DNA of 64,000 bases from Streptomyces albidoflavus (GCF_000719955.1 NZ_JOII01000034.1:20256-84255); one strand, 5' to 3'. Shown: positions 28,010 to 39,205, counted from the first letter of the stretch. The notes: generated by a model from the sequence alone, not told the origin. Numbers and translations: made by a program.

Positions 28010-28735
28010 ATGGCCAAGCAGCTCGAACTCCTCCCCGCCGTCGACGTCCGCGACGGCCAGGCCGTCCGCCTGGTCCACGGCGAGTCCGGTACGGAGACCT
28101 CCTACGGCTCGCCCCTGGAGGCCGCCCTCGCCTGGCAGCGCTCCGGCGCCGAGTGGCTGCACCTCGTCGACCTCGACGCCGCCTTCGGCACCGGCGACAA
28201 CCGGCGGCTCATTGCCGAGGTCACCGACGCCATGGACATCAAGGTGGAACTCTCCGGCGGCATCCGCGACGACGACACCCTCGCCGCCGCCCTCGCCACC
28301 GGCTGCACCCGCGTCAACCTCGGCACCGCCGCCCTGGAGACCCCCGAGTGGGTTGCCAAGATCATCGCCGAGTACGGCGACCGCATCGCCGTCGGCCTCG
28401 ACGTACGCGGCACCACCCTGCGCGGCCGCGGCTGGACCCGTGACGGCGGCGACCTCTACGAGACCCTGGCCCGCCTCGACTCCGAGGGCTGCGCCCGGTA
28501 CGTCGTCACCGACATCGCCAAGGACGGCACCCTCCAGGGCCCCAACCTGGAGCTGCTGAAGAACGTCTGCGCCGCCACCGACCGGCCCGTCGTCGCCTCC
28601 GGCGGCGTCTCCTCCCTGGACGACCTGCGCGCGCTCGCCTCCCTGGTGGACGAGGGCGTCGAGGGCGCCATCGTCGGCAAGGCCCTCTACGCCAAGGCGT
28701 TCACCCTGGAAGAGGCCCTGCAGGCCGTGGCATGA
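28010..28735 (+). CDS. priA: Bifunctional phosphoribosyl isomerase PriA (HisA/TrpF)
   Basis: 241-aa (beta-alpha)8 barrel. In actinobacteria it isomerises both ProFAR (histidine pathway, HisA reaction) and phosphoribosyl anthranilate (tryptophan pathway, TrpF reaction). The two catalytic Asp lie in [14 protein letters not shown] and [15 protein letters not shown]; phosphate loops are ELSGGIRDD and VASGGVSS. The trp genes in this window include no trpF, which agrees with a dual role. It is translationally close to hisH; a broken ridA copy separates it from hisF. Confidence 0.94.
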   Translation: MAKQLELLPAVDVRDGQAVRLVHGESGTETSYGSPLEAALAWQRSGAEWLHLVDLDAAFGTGDNRRLIAEVTDAMDIKVELSGGIRDDDTLAAALATGCTRVNLGTAALETPEWVAKIIAEYGDRIAVGLDVRGTTLRGRGWTRDGGDLYETLARLDSEGCARYVVTDIAKDGTLQGPNLELLKNVCAATDRPVVASGGVSSLDDLRALASLVDEGVEGAIVGKALYAKAFTLEEALQAVA

Positions 28736-28740
28736 CCGAG

Positions 28741-28796
28741 GCGGAAGGCGGCCCGGAGGGAGGGATCTGCCGGATCTTCTCCGGACCGCCTTCCGC
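28741..28796. repeat. Inverted repeat at the ridA truncation point
   Basis: 17-bp arms with a single mismatch, 28741-28757 and 28780-28796, loop 22 nt, starting 5 nt after the priA stop. The right arm is part of the surviving ridA reading frame. The hairpin marks where the 5' half of ridA is missing and may now act as an attenuator or mRNA stabiliser between priA and hisF. Confidence 0.8.
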
Positions 28797-28967
28797 ACCC
28801 GCATGTACCTCTCGCACGCCCTCGGCGCCGAAGCCGTCGGGCGTGCCCACCACGAACTGTTCGACGCGGTGCGACCCGCCGCGTCCATGATCATCGTCTC
28901 CGGCTTCCTCGACCCCCGGCTGGTCGTCGGGGTCGAGGCCGAGGCGTACCGAGGAGCTGCCCGATGA
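28758..28967 (+). pseudogene. 5'-truncated RidA-family gene remnant
   Basis: Frame 3 between priA and hisF encodes only the C-terminal half of a RidA/YjgF enamine/imine deaminase: [53 protein letters not shown]. The first 60 or so residues, including the usual start, are absent, and no good start codon and RBS precede the remnant. Its TGA overlaps the hisF ATG as in an intact operon gene. Full-length RidA genes sit at this point in related Streptomyces (recollection), so this is a decayed operon member. Confidence 0.8.
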
Positions 28968-29719
28968 CCCTCGCGGTCCGAGTCATCCCCTGCCTGGACG
29001 TGGACAGCGGCCGCGTCGTCAAGGGCGTCAACTTCCAGAACCTGCGCGACGCGGGCGACCCCGTCGAGATGGCCAAGGTCTACGACGCCGAGGGCGCCGA
29101 CGAGCTGACCTTCCTCGACATCACCGCCTCCTCCGGCAACCGGGAGACCACCTACGACGTGGTCCGCCGCACCGCCGAGCAGGTCTTCATCCCGCTCACC
29201 GTCGGCGGCGGCGTCCGCACCGCCGAGGACGTCGACAAGCTGCTGCGCGCCGGGGCCGACAAGGTGGGCGTCAACACCGCCGCCATCGCCCGTCCCGAGC
29301 TGATCCGCGAGATCGCCGAGCGGTTCGGCCGCCAGGTCCTCGTCCTCTCCGTCGACGCCCGCCGGGCCGAGGGCGGCGGCTTCGAGGTCACCACGCACGG
29401 CGGCCGCCGCGGCACCGGCATCGACGCCGTCGAGTGGGCCCACCGGGCCGCCGAACTCGGCGCCGGCGAGATCCTGCTCAACTCCATGGACGCCGACGGC
29501 ACCAAGGACGGCTACGACCTGGAGATGATCACCGAGGTCCGCCGCCACGTCTCCGTCCCCGTCATCGCCTCCGGCGGCGCCGGCCGCGTCACCGACTTCG
29601 CCCCCGCCGTCGAGGCCGGCGCCGACGCGGTCCTCGCCGCCTCGGTCTTCCACTTCGGCGACCTGCGCATCGGCGACGTCAAGACCGCCCTGAAGGACGC
29701 GGGCCGCCCGGTGCGCTGA
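28964..29719 (+). CDS. hisF: Imidazole glycerol phosphate synthase, cyclase subunit
   Basis: 251-aa (beta-alpha)8 barrel that converts PRFAR and HisH-derived ammonia to IGP and AICAR. Catalytic Asp residues are in [16 protein letters not shown] and VLSVDARR; phosphate loops are [10 protein letters not shown] and ASGGAGR. GAGGAG lies just before ATG 28964. The start overlaps the ridA remnant stop, so its translation may still depend on reading through the remnant. Confidence 0.97.
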   Translation: MTLAVRVIPCLDVDSGRVVKGVNFQNLRDAGDPVEMAKVYDAEGADELTFLDITASSGNRETTYDVVRRTAEQVFIPLTVGGGVRTAEDVDKLLRAGADKVGVNTAAIARPELIREIAERFGRQVLVLSVDARRAEGGGFEVTTHGGRRGTGIDAVEWAHRAAELGAGEILLNSMDADGTKDGYDLEMITEVRRHVSVPVIASGGAGRVTDFAPAVEAGADAVLAASVFHFGDLRIGDVKTALKDAGRPVR

Positions 29720-29860
29720 GCACGCCCCTCCCCGGGTCCCTTCCACGACCGCCCGTGCGGCCAGGAGATCCCGGGGGCGGACCTTGGGCCGCCCACCCAC
29801 CTCGGGCCGCGGCCGGACCGACCCGGCCCGCCACCGTCGAAGGACGGGCCGGGGCCCGGT

Positions 29861-30793
29861 TCAGGAGGCGCCGTGGGCCTTCGCCACCGAGGTCACCAGC
29901 GCGGTCAGCGCCGGTACCGGGGTGCCCGAGCGGTCGGCCTGGCGGAGCAGGGCGCGGCCGATGGCCTCGATCTCCACCGGGCGGCCGGCGGCGGCGTCCC
30001 GCTGCATGGAGGAGCGCATCCCCTCCGGGGCGTTGTCGAACCGGTCCAGCAGCGCGGACGCCTGCGCCGGTACGCCGACGGTGGCCGCCAGGAGCTCCAA
30101 CTCGTCCAGCACGGAGGTGAGTTCCTCGCGGTGCTCACTGCGTACGGTGCCGACCGGGGCGGCGTGCCGGGTGGTCAGCAGGGCGAACGGGGCGAGGAAG
30201 GTGAGCTTGTCCCAGAGCAGGGCCGTCTCGTCCTCGCGGACCAGGCCGCCCATGCCGGCGTCCTCCAGGAGCGCGCCGAGCGCGGCCACCCGGGCGGCCG
30301 GGGCGGCGGCACTCGCCAGCTCGATCCGGCAGAACGGCGTGGTGTGCTCGATGACGCCGGGCGCGGTCCGCGTCGACTCCGCCCAGATCACGGCGGGGAC
30401 GACCTGCCCGGCCGGGTAGGTCTCCCGCAACAGGGCGACGTGCTCGAAGCCGTTGAGCAGCGGCAGGACCAGGCCGGAGCCGAGGGCCGCGGCCGGAACC
30501 CGCTGGAGCGCCTCGGCGAGGCCCGTCTCCTTGGTGGCGACCACGCACAGGTCGACCGGCTCGGTCAGCTCCGTGACCGCCTCGACGGGCAGGGTGCCGT
30601 CCCCGAACTGGCCGCTGCGCAGGGTCAGCCCCCGCTCGTCCAGCGTCCGGGCGGTCTGCTCGCCCGCCACCACGATCACCCGGTGTCCCCGGCGGGCCAG
30701 CAGCGAGGCCACCAGGCCGCCGATGCCGCCGGGGCCGAGGACCGCCACGGTCCACGGTGCGGGGTTCTGTTCCGTCGTCGCTCGTGTGTTCAT
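29861..30793 (-). CDS. Ketopantoate reductase family protein (PanE/ApbA-like)
   Basis: 310 aa. The Rossmann start is [34 protein letters not shown] and [13 protein letters not shown] match the PanE family, and the C-terminal helical domain has the conserved Lys in [15 protein letters not shown]. It probably reduces a 2-oxo acid such as 2-dehydropantoate with NADPH, but many PanE-like paralogues have other substrates. It is convergent with hisF. Confidence 0.85.
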   Translation of the reverse strand: MNTRATTEQNPAPWTVAVLGPGGIGGLVASLLARRGHRVIVVAGEQTARTLDERGLTLRSGQFGDGTLPVEAVTELTEPVDLCVVATKETGLAEALQRVPAAALGSGLVLPLLNGFEHVALLRETYPAGQVVPAVIWAESTRTAPGVIEHTTPFCRIELASAAAPAARVAALGALLEDAGMGGLVREDETALLWDKLTFLAPFALLTTRHAAPVGTVRSEHREELTSVLDELELLAATVGVPAQASALLDRFDNAPEGMRSSMQRDAAAGRPVEIEAIGRALLRQADRSGTPVPALTALVTSVAKAHGAS

Positions 30794-30836
30794 GGGAGCA
30801 GGGTGCCAGAGGCCCCGCCCGCGCCCCCAGCGCGTC

Positions 30837-31472
30837 TCAGAAGCCGAGCTCCCTGGTGGCCCGGGCCTTGGCGACGGCGTCCTCCTCGCCGTCCAGCGCC
30901 ACCTCGGCGTGCGCCTGGCGGCCCATCGCGAAGAGGGTCAGCTCGCCCGGCTCCCCGGTGACCGTGACCACCGGCGTCCCCCGGTGCGCCACCGCCGTCC
31001 GCCCGTCGGGGCGGCGCAGCACCAGCCCCACCGGCGCCTTGCGGCCCAGCCCCCGGGCCATCTTCTCCAGCCGGGACCAGAGCACGTCGGAGAAGACCGG
31101 GTCCAGCTCGCGGCCGGTCCACTCCGGCTGGGCCCGGCGGACGTCCTCGGCGTGCACGTAGAACTCGACCGTGTTGGCCGCCTCGTCGATCTGCTTGAGA
31201 CCGAAGGGCGAGAAGCGCGGCGGGCCGGTACGGATGAGCTGGACCAGCTCGTCGTACGGCTTGGCGGTGAACTCGGCCTGCACCCGCTCCAGGCGGCCCG
31301 CCAGCGGCTTGACGAGCATGCCGCCCGCCGCGTCGGGGCGGCGCTCGCGGAGCACCACGTGGGCGGCGAGGTCCCTGGTCCGCCACCCTTCGCAGAGCGT
31401 CGGGGCGTCCGGGCCCGCGGACTCCAACAGATCGGCCAGGAGCAGGCGTTCACGCTTCGCATGAGTCGACAT
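30837..31472 (-). CDS. TIGR03085-type mycothiol-dependent-enzyme-like protein
   Basis: 211-aa member of the DinB/maleylpyruvate-isomerase-N-like group. [40 protein letters not shown] and [15 protein letters not shown] match the TIGR03085 actinobacterial family, whose His residues usually bind a metal. Possible mycothiol-linked role; no substrate is known. It is divergent from hisI, 82 nt apart. Confidence 0.8.
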   Translation of the reverse strand: MSTHAKRERLLLADLLESAGPDAPTLCEGWRTRDLAAHVVLRERRPDAAGGMLVKPLAGRLERVQAEFTAKPYDELVQLIRTGPPRFSPFGLKQIDEAANTVEFYVHAEDVRRAQPEWTGRELDPVFSDVLWSRLEKMARGLGRKAPVGLVLRRPDGRTAVAHRGTPVVTVTGEPGELTLFAMGRQAHAEVALDGEEDAVAKARATRELGF

Positions 31473-31554
31473 GGGCCAAGCCTACGGCGGCCCCCACCGC
31501 CTGGCCACGGCAGCCGCGCCCGCTCACCCTCACGGGCCCGGCACAATGGAGGCC

Positions 31555-31926
31555 ATGAGCAGCAGCACGCCCGGCCCCTCGGCCGGACTCGACCCGGCCG
31601 TCGCGGCCCGCCTCAAGCGCACCGCCGACGGCCTGGTCCCCGCCATCGCCCAGCAGTACGACACCGGGGAGGTGCTGATGATGGGGTGGATGGACGACGA
31701 GGCCCTGCACCGCACCCTCACCACCGGCCGCTGCACCTACTGGTCCCGCAGCCGGGGCGAGTACTGGGTCAAGGGCGACACCTCGGGCCACGTCCAGCAC
31801 GTCCGGTCCGTGGCCCTGGACTGCGACGGCGACACCCTGCTGGTCAAGGTCGACCAGGTCGGCGCGGCCTGCCACACCGGGGCCCGGACCTGCTTCGACG
31901 AGGACGTGCTGCTCCCCGCGTCCTAA
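31555..31926 (+). CDS. hisI: Phosphoribosyl-AMP cyclohydrolase
   Basis: 123-aa enzyme opening the adenine ring of PR-AMP, the third histidine step. Zinc and substrate motifs are present: [51 protein letters not shown] with its Cys ligands. No PR-ATP pyrophosphatase domain is fused (hisE is separate). ATG 31555 was chosen over ATG 31546 because the SSSTPG start matches the family, although GGAGG is only 2 nt away. Its stop overlaps the convergent downstream gene. Confidence 0.93.
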   Translation: MSSSTPGPSAGLDPAVAARLKRTADGLVPAIAQQYDTGEVLMMGWMDDEALHRTLTTGRCTYWSRSRGEYWVKGDTSGHVQHVRSVALDCDGDTLLVKVDQVGAACHTGARTCFDEDVLLPAS

Positions 31927-32480
31927 CGGGAGGTGTAGCGCAGGGTGATCGTCTCGCCGTCGCGGAAGACGATGCCGTCCGCGTCGCCCGCCCACGGCCG
32001 CCCGTCGACCCAGGCCAGCGGCGCCCCGAACCGGGTGTCCTCGCGGGGTGTGCCCCACTCGGTGAGGAGCTGGCCGAGGGTGAAGTCGCGCCACTCGGCC
32101 GACTCCACGTGGATGGTGCCGGTCTCGTCGTGGGTGTGCAGCGGGCTGTAGCGCGGGGCGGGGCCCGAGCGGTCGATGCCGATGTCGGCGGGGACCGTCA
32201 CCTGCTCGCCGTCGGCGAACACCTCCAGCGTGGTGTGGATGTGCATGGCCAGCTGCTCGGTGTCGAGCATCGTCAGGCCGGCCTTCTCCACCTGGGCCGC
32301 CGTGTTCTTCGCCGCCGGCCACTCCACCCCGCCCGCCACGGCGGCGGCGGGCCCCGCGGCCAGCAGCAGCGCCAGCGAGGCCGCGCAGAGCGTACGGCGC
32401 ACCAGCGGCAGCGCGCGGCGGGCGCCGACGGCGGGGGCGGAGGGAGCGGAGAGGGAGGCGGGGGAGTGCTGATCAGTCAT
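31923..32480 (-). CDS. Secreted His-rich conserved protein
   Basis: 185 aa with a basic N-terminus and signal-type helix ([19 protein letters not shown]). The mature part has [43 protein letters not shown] and [13 protein letters not shown], a recognisable conserved module with repeated His pairs that suggests metal (perhaps copper) binding. Function unproven. Its 3' end overlaps hisI by 4 nt in convergent orientation, so transcription of one may interfere with the other. Confidence 0.75.
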   Translation of the reverse strand: MTDQHSPASLSAPSAPAVGARRALPLVRRTLCAASLALLLAAGPAAAVAGGVEWPAAKNTAAQVEKAGLTMLDTEQLAMHIHTTLEVFADGEQVTVPADIGIDRSGPAPRYSPLHTHDETGTIHVESAEWRDFTLGQLLTEWGTPREDTRFGAPLAWVDGRPWAGDADGIVFRDGETITLRYTSR

Positions 32481-32570
32481 GGACCATGTCTAGCGGCCCG
32501 AGGCCGCGCGCACGGTCCGCGACACGGAACGCGCCGTGAGCGCGTGGCGGTTGCCTCTATCCTTCCGCGC

Positions 32571-34058
32571 ATGGATCTCGACACGTTCCGCAAGCTCGCC
32601 CAGGACCGCCGGGTCATCCCCGTGAGCCGCAAGCTCCTGGTGGACGGCGACACCCCGGTCGGCCTCTACCGCAAGCTCGCCGCCGAACGCCCCGGCACCT
32701 TCCTTCTGGAGTCCGCCGAGAACGGCCGGAGCTGGTCGCGGTACTCCTTCGTCGGGGTCCGCAGCGCCGCCACCCTCACCGCCCGCGACGGCGAGGCCCA
32801 CTGGCTCGGCACCCCGCCCGTCGGCGTCCCCACCGACGGCGACCCGCTGGCCGCGCTCCGCGCCACCATCGAGATCCTGCACACCCCCGGCGACCTCGCC
32901 GAGGGCCTGCCGCCCTTCACCGGCGGCATGGTCGGCTACCTCGGCTACGACATCGTCCGCCGCCTGGAGAAGGTCGGCGACGGCGGCCGCGACGACCTGC
33001 GCGTCCCGGAGCTGACCATGCTCCTCACCTCCGACCTCGCCGTCCTCGACCACTGGGACGGCTCGGTCCTGCTGATCGCCAACGCCATCAACCACAACGA
33101 CCTCGACACCGGCGTGGACGAGGCGTACGCGGACGCCGTCGCCCGGCTCGACGCCATGGAGGCCGACCTCGCCCGCCCCGTCCCGGCGCCGCCGCTGGCC
33201 CTGCCCGAGTCCGAGCTGCCCGCCTTCACCGGCGAGTGGGGCGGCGAGGCGTTCCGGGCCGCCGTCGAGGACATCAAGGAGCGCATCCGGGCCGGGGAGG
33301 CGTTCCAGGTCGTCCCCTCCCAGCGGTTCGAGACCCCCTGCACGGCCTCCGCCCTCGACGTGTACCGGGTGCTGCGCGCCACCAACCCCTCGCCGTACAT
33401 GTACCTCTTCCGCCTCGACGGCTTCGACATCGTCGGCTCCAGCCCGGAGGCGCTGGTCAAGGTCGAGGACGGCCGCGCCATGGTCCACCCCATCGCCGGG
33501 ACCCGGCCGCGCGGCGCCACCCCCCAGGCCGACCAGGCGCTGGCCGAGGAACTCCTCGCCGACCCCAAGGAGCGTGCCGAGCACCTGATGCTCGTCGACC
33601 TCGGCCGCAACGACCTCGGCCGGGTCTGCTCGCCCGGCAGCGTCGAGGTGGTCGACTTCATGTCGGTCGAGAAGTACTCGCACGTCATGCACATCGTCTC
33701 GACCGTCACCGGCGAGGTCGCCCCCGGCCGCACCGCCTTCGACGTGCTCACCGCCTGCTTCCCGGCCGGCACCCTCTCCGGCGCGCCCAAGCCCCGCGCC
33801 CTGCAGATCATCGACGAGCTGGAGCCGACCCGGCGCGGCCTGTACGGCGGCTGCGTCGGCTACCTCGACTTCGCCGGGAACTCCGACACCGCCATCGCCA
33901 TCCGCACCGCCCTGCTCCGCGACGGCACCGCCCACGTCCAGGCCGGGGCCGGGGTGGTCGCCGACTCCGACCCGGCCGCCGAGGACACCGAGTGCCGCAA
34001 CAAGGCCGCCGCCGTCCTGCGCGCGGTGCACACCGCCAACCGGCTGGGTACCTCCTGA
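32571..34058 (+). CDS. trpE: Anthranilate synthase component I
   Basis: 495-aa chorismate-utilising enzyme that makes anthranilate with a TrpG amidotransferase (trpG not in this window). The tryptophan feedback site is [14 protein letters not shown] near the N-terminus. Catalytic motifs are [32 protein letters not shown] and [12 protein letters not shown] 32571 was chosen; the frame is open for 2 kb upstream but that part is antisense to other genes. No Trp-rich leader peptide is visible. A hairpin follows the stop. Confidence 0.96.
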   Translation: MDLDTFRKLAQDRRVIPVSRKLLVDGDTPVGLYRKLAAERPGTFLLESAENGRSWSRYSFVGVRSAATLTARDGEAHWLGTPPVGVPTDGDPLAALRATIEILHTPGDLAEGLPPFTGGMVGYLGYDIVRRLEKVGDGGRDDLRVPELTMLLTSDLAVLDHWDGSVLLIANAINHNDLDTGVDEAYADAVARLDAMEADLARPVPAPPLALPESELPAFTGEWGGEAFRAAVEDIKERIRAGEAFQVVPSQRFETPCTASALDVYRVLRATNPSPYMYLFRLDGFDIVGSSPEALVKVEDGRAMVHPIAGTRPRGATPQADQALAEELLADPKERAEHLMLVDLGRNDLGRVCSPGSVEVVDFMSVEKYSHVMHIVSTVTGEVAPGRTAFDVLTACFPAGTLSGAPKPRALQIIDELEPTRRGLYGGCVGYLDFAGNSDTAIAIRTALLRDGTAHVQAGAGVVADSDPAAEDTECRNKAAAVLRAVHTANRLGTS

Positions 34059-34078
34059 GCGGGCCCCGCCCTCATCCG

Positions 34079-34108
34079 TACGCCCCCGCCCGGTCCGGCG
34101 GGGGCGTA
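34079..34108 (+). terminator. Hairpin between trpE and the next gene
   Basis: Perfect 12-bp inverted repeat, 34079-34090 with 34097-34108, six-nt loop, 20 nt after the trpE stop and 20 nt before the next GTG. It may terminate or attenuate transcription into the membrane-protein gene. Confidence 0.65.
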
Positions 34109-34127
34109 TGTGAGGGATAGTGGAGGG

Positions 34128-34781
34128 GTGACTTCAGCCGTACCCCAGCCCCGAACCGAAGCCGCACCGTCCGGCGAGCCCGCCGGACGCCGCGGTGCCC
34201 GGCGCAGCCTCGCCCTGGCGCTGCTGCTCGGCGCCGTCGGCGCTGCGGTCTCCCTGCTCGCCACCCGCCAGACCTGGGCGCGCGGCAGCGTCGCGGTGGC
34301 CGGCGGCGACTTCCCGCTCACCGCCACCGGCAGCGACGTCACCGGCGTCCCCGCCGCCCTGGCCGTCGTCGGCCTGGCCGCGCTCGTCGCCGTCTTCGCG
34401 GTCCGCCGCGCCGGCCGCTACCTGGTCTCCGGCCTCCTCGCCCTCTCCGGCGCCGGCACCGTCGCCGCGGCCCTGCTGGGCGTCGGCGACTCCGCCGCCC
34501 TGGACGAGAAGGCCGCCGAGACCAGCGGCGACACCGCCGCCGCCGTCACCGGCCTCACCCACACCGGATGGCCGTACGCGGCCGTCGCCGGCGGCGCCCT
34601 GCTGCTCGCCGCCGGACTGCTGGCCCTCTGGTTCGGCCGCCGCTGGCCCGCCATGTCCGGCCGCTACGAGCGGGACGGCTCCCCGCGTGCCCGCAAGGCG
34701 GCCCCGCCCGTCGACCCCGACCGGCCCGAGGACCTGTGGAAGGCCCTGGACCGCGGCGAGGACCCGACCCGCGAGAGTTGA
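34128..34781 (+). CDS. Trp biosynthesis-associated membrane protein (TIGR02234-like)
   Basis: 217 aa with four hydrophobic helices (LALALLLGAVGAAVSLLA, VPAALAVVGLAALVAVFAV, RYLVSGLLALSGAGTV, AAVAGGALLLAAGLLALWF) and the ATRQTWARG motif after the first helix. It matches the actinobacterial protein that accompanies trpE/trpC. Role unknown; the context suggests a link to tryptophan metabolism or transport. GTG 34128 has GAGGGA 10 nt upstream; GTG 34110 is an alternative. Confidence 0.85.
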   Translation: MTSAVPQPRTEAAPSGEPAGRRGARRSLALALLLGAVGAAVSLLATRQTWARGSVAVAGGDFPLTATGSDVTGVPAALAVVGLAALVAVFAVRRAGRYLVSGLLALSGAGTVAAALLGVGDSAALDEKAAETSGDTAAAVTGLTHTGWPYAAVAGGALLLAAGLLALWFGRRWPAMSGRYERDGSPRARKAAPPVDPDRPEDLWKALDRGEDPTRES

Positions 34782-34909
34782 CCCGGGCCGCGCCGCACCC
34801 CGAGCGCGCCGCACCCGCCGCCGTACGGAACAATGAGCGCCGAGACCCGCCGTCACGACGCGGCGCCGGGATCACCCCGTACCCCTTTACAGCAACCGAG
34901 GAGCAAGAC

Positions 34910-35146
34910 ATGTCGGGCAGCAGCCACGGCCACACTCTGGCCGCATGGACCGGCGTCATCATCTCCTTCATCGGCTTCTGCGTGGCCGGTGTCTTCATGG
35001 TGATGGCCAACGTCGTCGGTTTCTGGGCCGGAATGGTCATCACCGTGGCCGGCGCCGTGGTCGGCGGCATCATGCACCTGATGGGCCTCGGCCAGAAGCG
35101 GATGGGCCGCGCCGCCGTCGAGCAGAAGACCGCCGGCGCCGCCTGA
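34910..35146 (+). CDS. HGxxPAAW-motif small membrane protein
   Basis: 78 aa. The N-terminal SHGHTLAAWTGV motif is followed by two transmembrane helices (VIISFIGFCVAGVFMVMANV, MVITVAGAVVGGIMHLMG) and a basic tail. It belongs to a small family named for this motif and found near trp genes in Streptomyces. Function unknown. GAGGAG (34898-34903) precedes the ATG. It is followed by a terminator. Confidence 0.88.
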   Translation: MSGSSHGHTLAAWTGVIISFIGFCVAGVFMVMANVVGFWAGMVITVAGAVVGGIMHLMGLGQKRMGRAAVEQKTAGAA

Positions 35147-35169
35147 GCGGCCGCCGCACGCGCAGCGGG

Positions 35170-35194
35170 GCCCCGCCGGTACGTCCGGCGGGGC
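35170..35194 (+). terminator. Hairpin terminator
   Basis: Perfect 10-bp inverted repeat, 35170-35179 with 35185-35194, five-nt loop, 23 nt after the HGxxPAAW gene stop. Confidence 0.65.
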
Positions 35195-35276
35195 TCCCGC
35201 GCGTTCCGGCCCGTTCGGCCCAGCGCCGGGCGCGGCACGGTGGGCGCCGGGAGCGGCGCCGGGCCACAATGCCCGC

Positions 35277-35732
35277 GTGAGCGCTCCCGCCGACCCGGCC
35301 GCCCCGCCGCCCACCGCCGACGCCCCGAAGGCCCCCGGGCCCGCCCGCAGGCTCGCCGTGCCCGCCGGGGTGCTGGCCGCCACCGTCGCGGCCTTCGCCT
35401 ACGTGGGCACCGTCGACCCCAACGAGCCCGGCCACTACCCGGCCTGCCCGCTGCTGACGTACGCCGGGATCTGGTGTCCCGGCTGCGGCGGGCTGCGCAG
35501 CGCCCACGCCGTCTGGCACGGCGAGCTGGCCACCGCGCTGACCGCCAACGCCCTCGCCGTCGCCGGGTACGCGCTCCTCGCCGCCGGCTGGCTGGTGTGG
35601 GCGGTGTGCGCGGCCCGCGGGCGGCCGTTCCGGCTCGCCTTCGGGCGGGTGCACGCCTGGGCCGCCGGGGTGGTCCTGCTGAGTTTCGGCGTGGCCCGAA
35701 ACCTTCCCCAAGGGGCGTGGCTGCACCCCTGA
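35277..35732 (+). CDS. DUF2752-family membrane protein
   Basis: 151 aa. A Pro/Ala-rich N-terminus, one helix, then the family signature [20 protein letters not shown] with three Cys, followed by two more helices ([36 protein letters not shown]). The Cys cluster suggests metal or redox binding at the membrane. Function unknown. GTG 35277 gives the expected start. It is separated by about 225 nt from trpC, a gap with no recognised feature. Confidence 0.85.
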   Translation: MSAPADPAAPPPTADAPKAPGPARRLAVPAGVLAATVAAFAYVGTVDPNEPGHYPACPLLTYAGIWCPGCGGLRSAHAVWHGELATALTANALAVAGYALLAAGWLVWAVCAARGRPFRLAFGRVHAWAAGVVLLSFGVARNLPQGAWLHP

Positions 35733-35958
35733 ACCGCCCCGGCACACCCCCGCTGAGCTGGGGTGCGATCCGGCGGCCCTGTCGCGTGGCCTGTCCACGG
35801 GATGGGACCGCGGACAACCGGATGCGCCTCTACCGCCCCCCGGCCGTTACCATCGCAGGTGCCTCCTCCTCCGCGGCGTCATGACCGGACGCGTCCGGAT
35901 CGGGGCGGGGGGTCACCGAGACCACCAGCACTACCGTCCGGGAAAGGGGGCCGCTCGC

Positions 35959-36768
35959 GTGAGTGTGCTCGACGAGATCATCGACGGAGTCCGTGCCGAC
36001 CTCGCGGAGCGGCAGGCGCGGGTCAGCCTCGACGAGCTCAAGGAGCGCGCGGCAGCCGCCCCCCAGGCCCGCGACGGCTACGCCGCGCTGCGCGGCGACG
36101 GCGTCAGCGTCATCTGCGAGGTCAAGCGGTCCAGCCCCTCCAAGGGCGCGCTGGCCGCCATCGCCGACCCGGCCGGCCTCGCCGCCGACTACGAGGCGGG
36201 CGGTGCCTCCGTCATCTCCGTCCTCACCGAGCAGCGCCGCTTCGGCGGCTCGCTCGCCGACCTGGAGGCGGTCCGCGCCAAGGTCGACATCCCCGTCCTG
36301 CGCAAGGACTTCATCGTCACCGCCTACCAGCTGTGGGAGGCCCGCGCGTACGGCGCCGACCTCGCCCTGCTGATCGTCGCCGCCCTCGACCAGCCCGCGC
36401 TGGTCTCCCTGATCGAGCGCGCCGAGTCCATCGGGCTCACCCCGCTCGTCGAGGTGCACGACGAGGAGGAGGCCGAGCGCGCCCTGGAGGCCGGCGCCCG
36501 CGTCATCGGCGTCAACGCCCGCAACCTCAAGACCCTCAAGGTCGACCGCGACACCTTCGAGCGCGTCGCCCCCGAGATCCCCGCCGACCGCGTCCGGATC
36601 GCCGAGTCGGGCGTCCGCGGCCCGCACGACCTCATCGCCTACGCCAACGCCGGCGCCGACGCCGTCCTGGTCGGCGAGTCGCTGGTCACCGGCCGCGACC
36701 CGAAGACCGCCGTGGCCGACCTGGTCGCCGCCGGCGCCCACCCGGCACTGCGGCACGGACGGAGCTGA
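35959..36768 (+). CDS. trpC: Indole-3-glycerol-phosphate synthase
   Basis: 269-aa (beta-alpha)8 enzyme converting CdRP to indole-3-glycerol phosphate. Motifs [19 protein letters not shown] (catalytic Lys), GVNARNLKT and VGESLV are intact. It is the monofunctional form, with no TrpF fused. GTG 35959 ([10 protein letters not shown]) matches the family start; an upstream in-frame ATG at 35881 would add a non-conserved 26 residues. It is followed 7 nt later by trpM, then trpB-trpA. Confidence 0.96.
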   Translation: MSVLDEIIDGVRADLAERQARVSLDELKERAAAAPQARDGYAALRGDGVSVICEVKRSSPSKGALAAIADPAGLAADYEAGGASVISVLTEQRRFGGSLADLEAVRAKVDIPVLRKDFIVTAYQLWEARAYGADLALLIVAALDQPALVSLIERAESIGLTPLVEVHDEEEAERALEAGARVIGVNARNLKTLKVDRDTFERVAPEIPADRVRIAESGVRGPHDLIAYANAGADAVLVGESLVTGRDPKTAVADLVAAGAHPALRHGRS

Positions 36769-36775
36769 CCCGCCG

Positions 36776-36952
36776 ATGCTCCCGGCCCGACCCCGGCGTG
36801 CCACGCCGGCCGCCTGCGGACCGCCGCGCCTGATGCGCGGCTGCCGTCCGCGAGGCTGCCGCGCGCCCGCCCGCCGGGTCCACGGGCGCCGGGTGCGGTA
36901 CGTCATCGGGGACGAGCCCGGACAGGTCAACGGCATGCGATGGTGCCGCTGA
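36776..36952 (+). CDS. trpM: TrpM-like small protein
   Basis: 58-aa Arg-rich ORF, too short for usual ORF cut-offs, beginning 7 nt after trpC and lying 133 nt before trpB. The N-terminal half is Pro/Arg/Cys-rich; the C-terminal half [19 protein letters not shown] is the conserved part. Streptomyces coelicolor has a small protein at the same position called TrpM, reported to modulate tryptophan biosynthesis and development. Assignment rests on position and the remembered C-terminal motif. ATG 36776 is the first start; ATG 36833 would leave only the conserved half. Confidence 0.72.
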   Translation: MLPARPRRATPAACGPPRLMRGCRPRGCRAPARRVHGRRVRYVIGDEPGQVNGMRWCR

Positions 36953-37085
36953 GCGACAGCTCAGCGACCGCCCCCTCCTTCCGGCCCCGGCGCATCCGCG
37001 CGCCCCGGCCGCCGCGCGCCCTCGCGCGCCCGGAGGCGGTCCCACGCATCCCACCGATCCGTCCGCCTCGCTCAGGAGTTCCGTC

Positions 37086-38344
<1,259 letters not shown>

Positions 38345-38348
<4 letters not shown>

Positions 38349-39160
38349 GCGGGAACATCCAGCTGCTGGACGACACCCTGGCCCGGACCCGCGAGGAGGG
38401 CCGCGCCGCCCTCATCGCCTACCTCCCGGCCGGGTTCCCCACCGTCGAGGGCTCCATCGAGGCGATCAAGGCCGTCCTCGACGCGGGCGCCGACGTCGTC
38501 GAGGTCGGCCTGCCGCACAGCGACCCGGTCCTGGACGGGCCGGTCATCCAGACCGCCGACGACATCGCCCTGCGCGGCGGCCTGAAGATCGCCGACGTGC
38601 TCCGCACCGTCCGCGAGGCCCACCAGGCCACCGGCAAGCCCGTCCTCGTCATGACGTACTGGAACCCGGTCGACCGCTACGGCGTCGACCGGTTCGCCCA
38701 AGAGCTGGCGGAGGCCGGCGGTGCCGGGTGCATCCTGCCCGACCTGCCGGTGCAGGAGGCGGACCTGTGGCGGGAGCACGCGGCCAAGCACGGGCTCGCC
38801 ACCGTCTTCGTCGTCGCCCCCAGCAGCCGCGACGCCCGGCTCGCGGAGATCACCGCGGCCGGCTCCGGCTTCGTCTACGCCGCCTCCCTGATGGGCGTCA
38901 CCGGCACCCGCGACTCCGTCGGCGAGCAGGCCCGCGCCCTGGTGGAGCGGACCCGCGCCGCCGGGAAGCTGCCCGTCTGCGTCGGCATCGGTGTCTCCAG
39001 CGCGGCCCAGGCCGCCGAGGTCGCCGAGTTCGCCGACGGCGTCATCGTCGGCTCCGCCTTCGTCAAGCGGATGCTCGACGCCCCCGACGCCGCCGCCGGT
39101 GTCGAGGCCGTCCGCGCGCTCGCCGCCGAGCTGGCCGAAGGCGTCCGCCGCACCGGCTGA
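38345..39160 (+). CDS. trpA: Tryptophan synthase alpha subunit
   Basis: 271-aa (beta-alpha)8 barrel that cleaves indole-3-glycerol phosphate to indole, channelled to TrpB. The catalytic Glu is in [12 protein letters not shown] and the Asp in [11 protein letters not shown]; phosphate site GIGVSSAAQ. The sequence is LPHSDP where many bacteria have VPFSDP, a normal actinobacterial variant. GTG start overlaps trpB; a hairpin lies just after the stop. Confidence 0.97.
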
Positions 39161-39170
39161 ACCGGCACCC

Positions 39171-39205
39171 GGCGCGCCGGGGGGTGTTCGTACACCCGGC
39201 GCGCC
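39171..39205 (+). terminator. Hairpin terminator downstream of trpA
   Basis: 10-bp perfect arms 39171-39180 and 39196-39205 with additional pairing inside (GGTGT with ACACC). It begins 11 nt after the trpA stop and closes the trpC-trpM-trpB-trpA unit. Confidence 0.7.

Noticed and set aside
30453..32570. In-frame N-terminal extension of trpE by about 700 residues
   Set aside because: It runs antisense through the ketopantoate-reductase and TIGR03085 genes; TrpE homology begins at ATG 32571.
32481..32570. Trp leader peptide/attenuator before trpE
   Set aside because: No short ORF with adjacent Trp codons and no terminator-antiterminator pair is visible.
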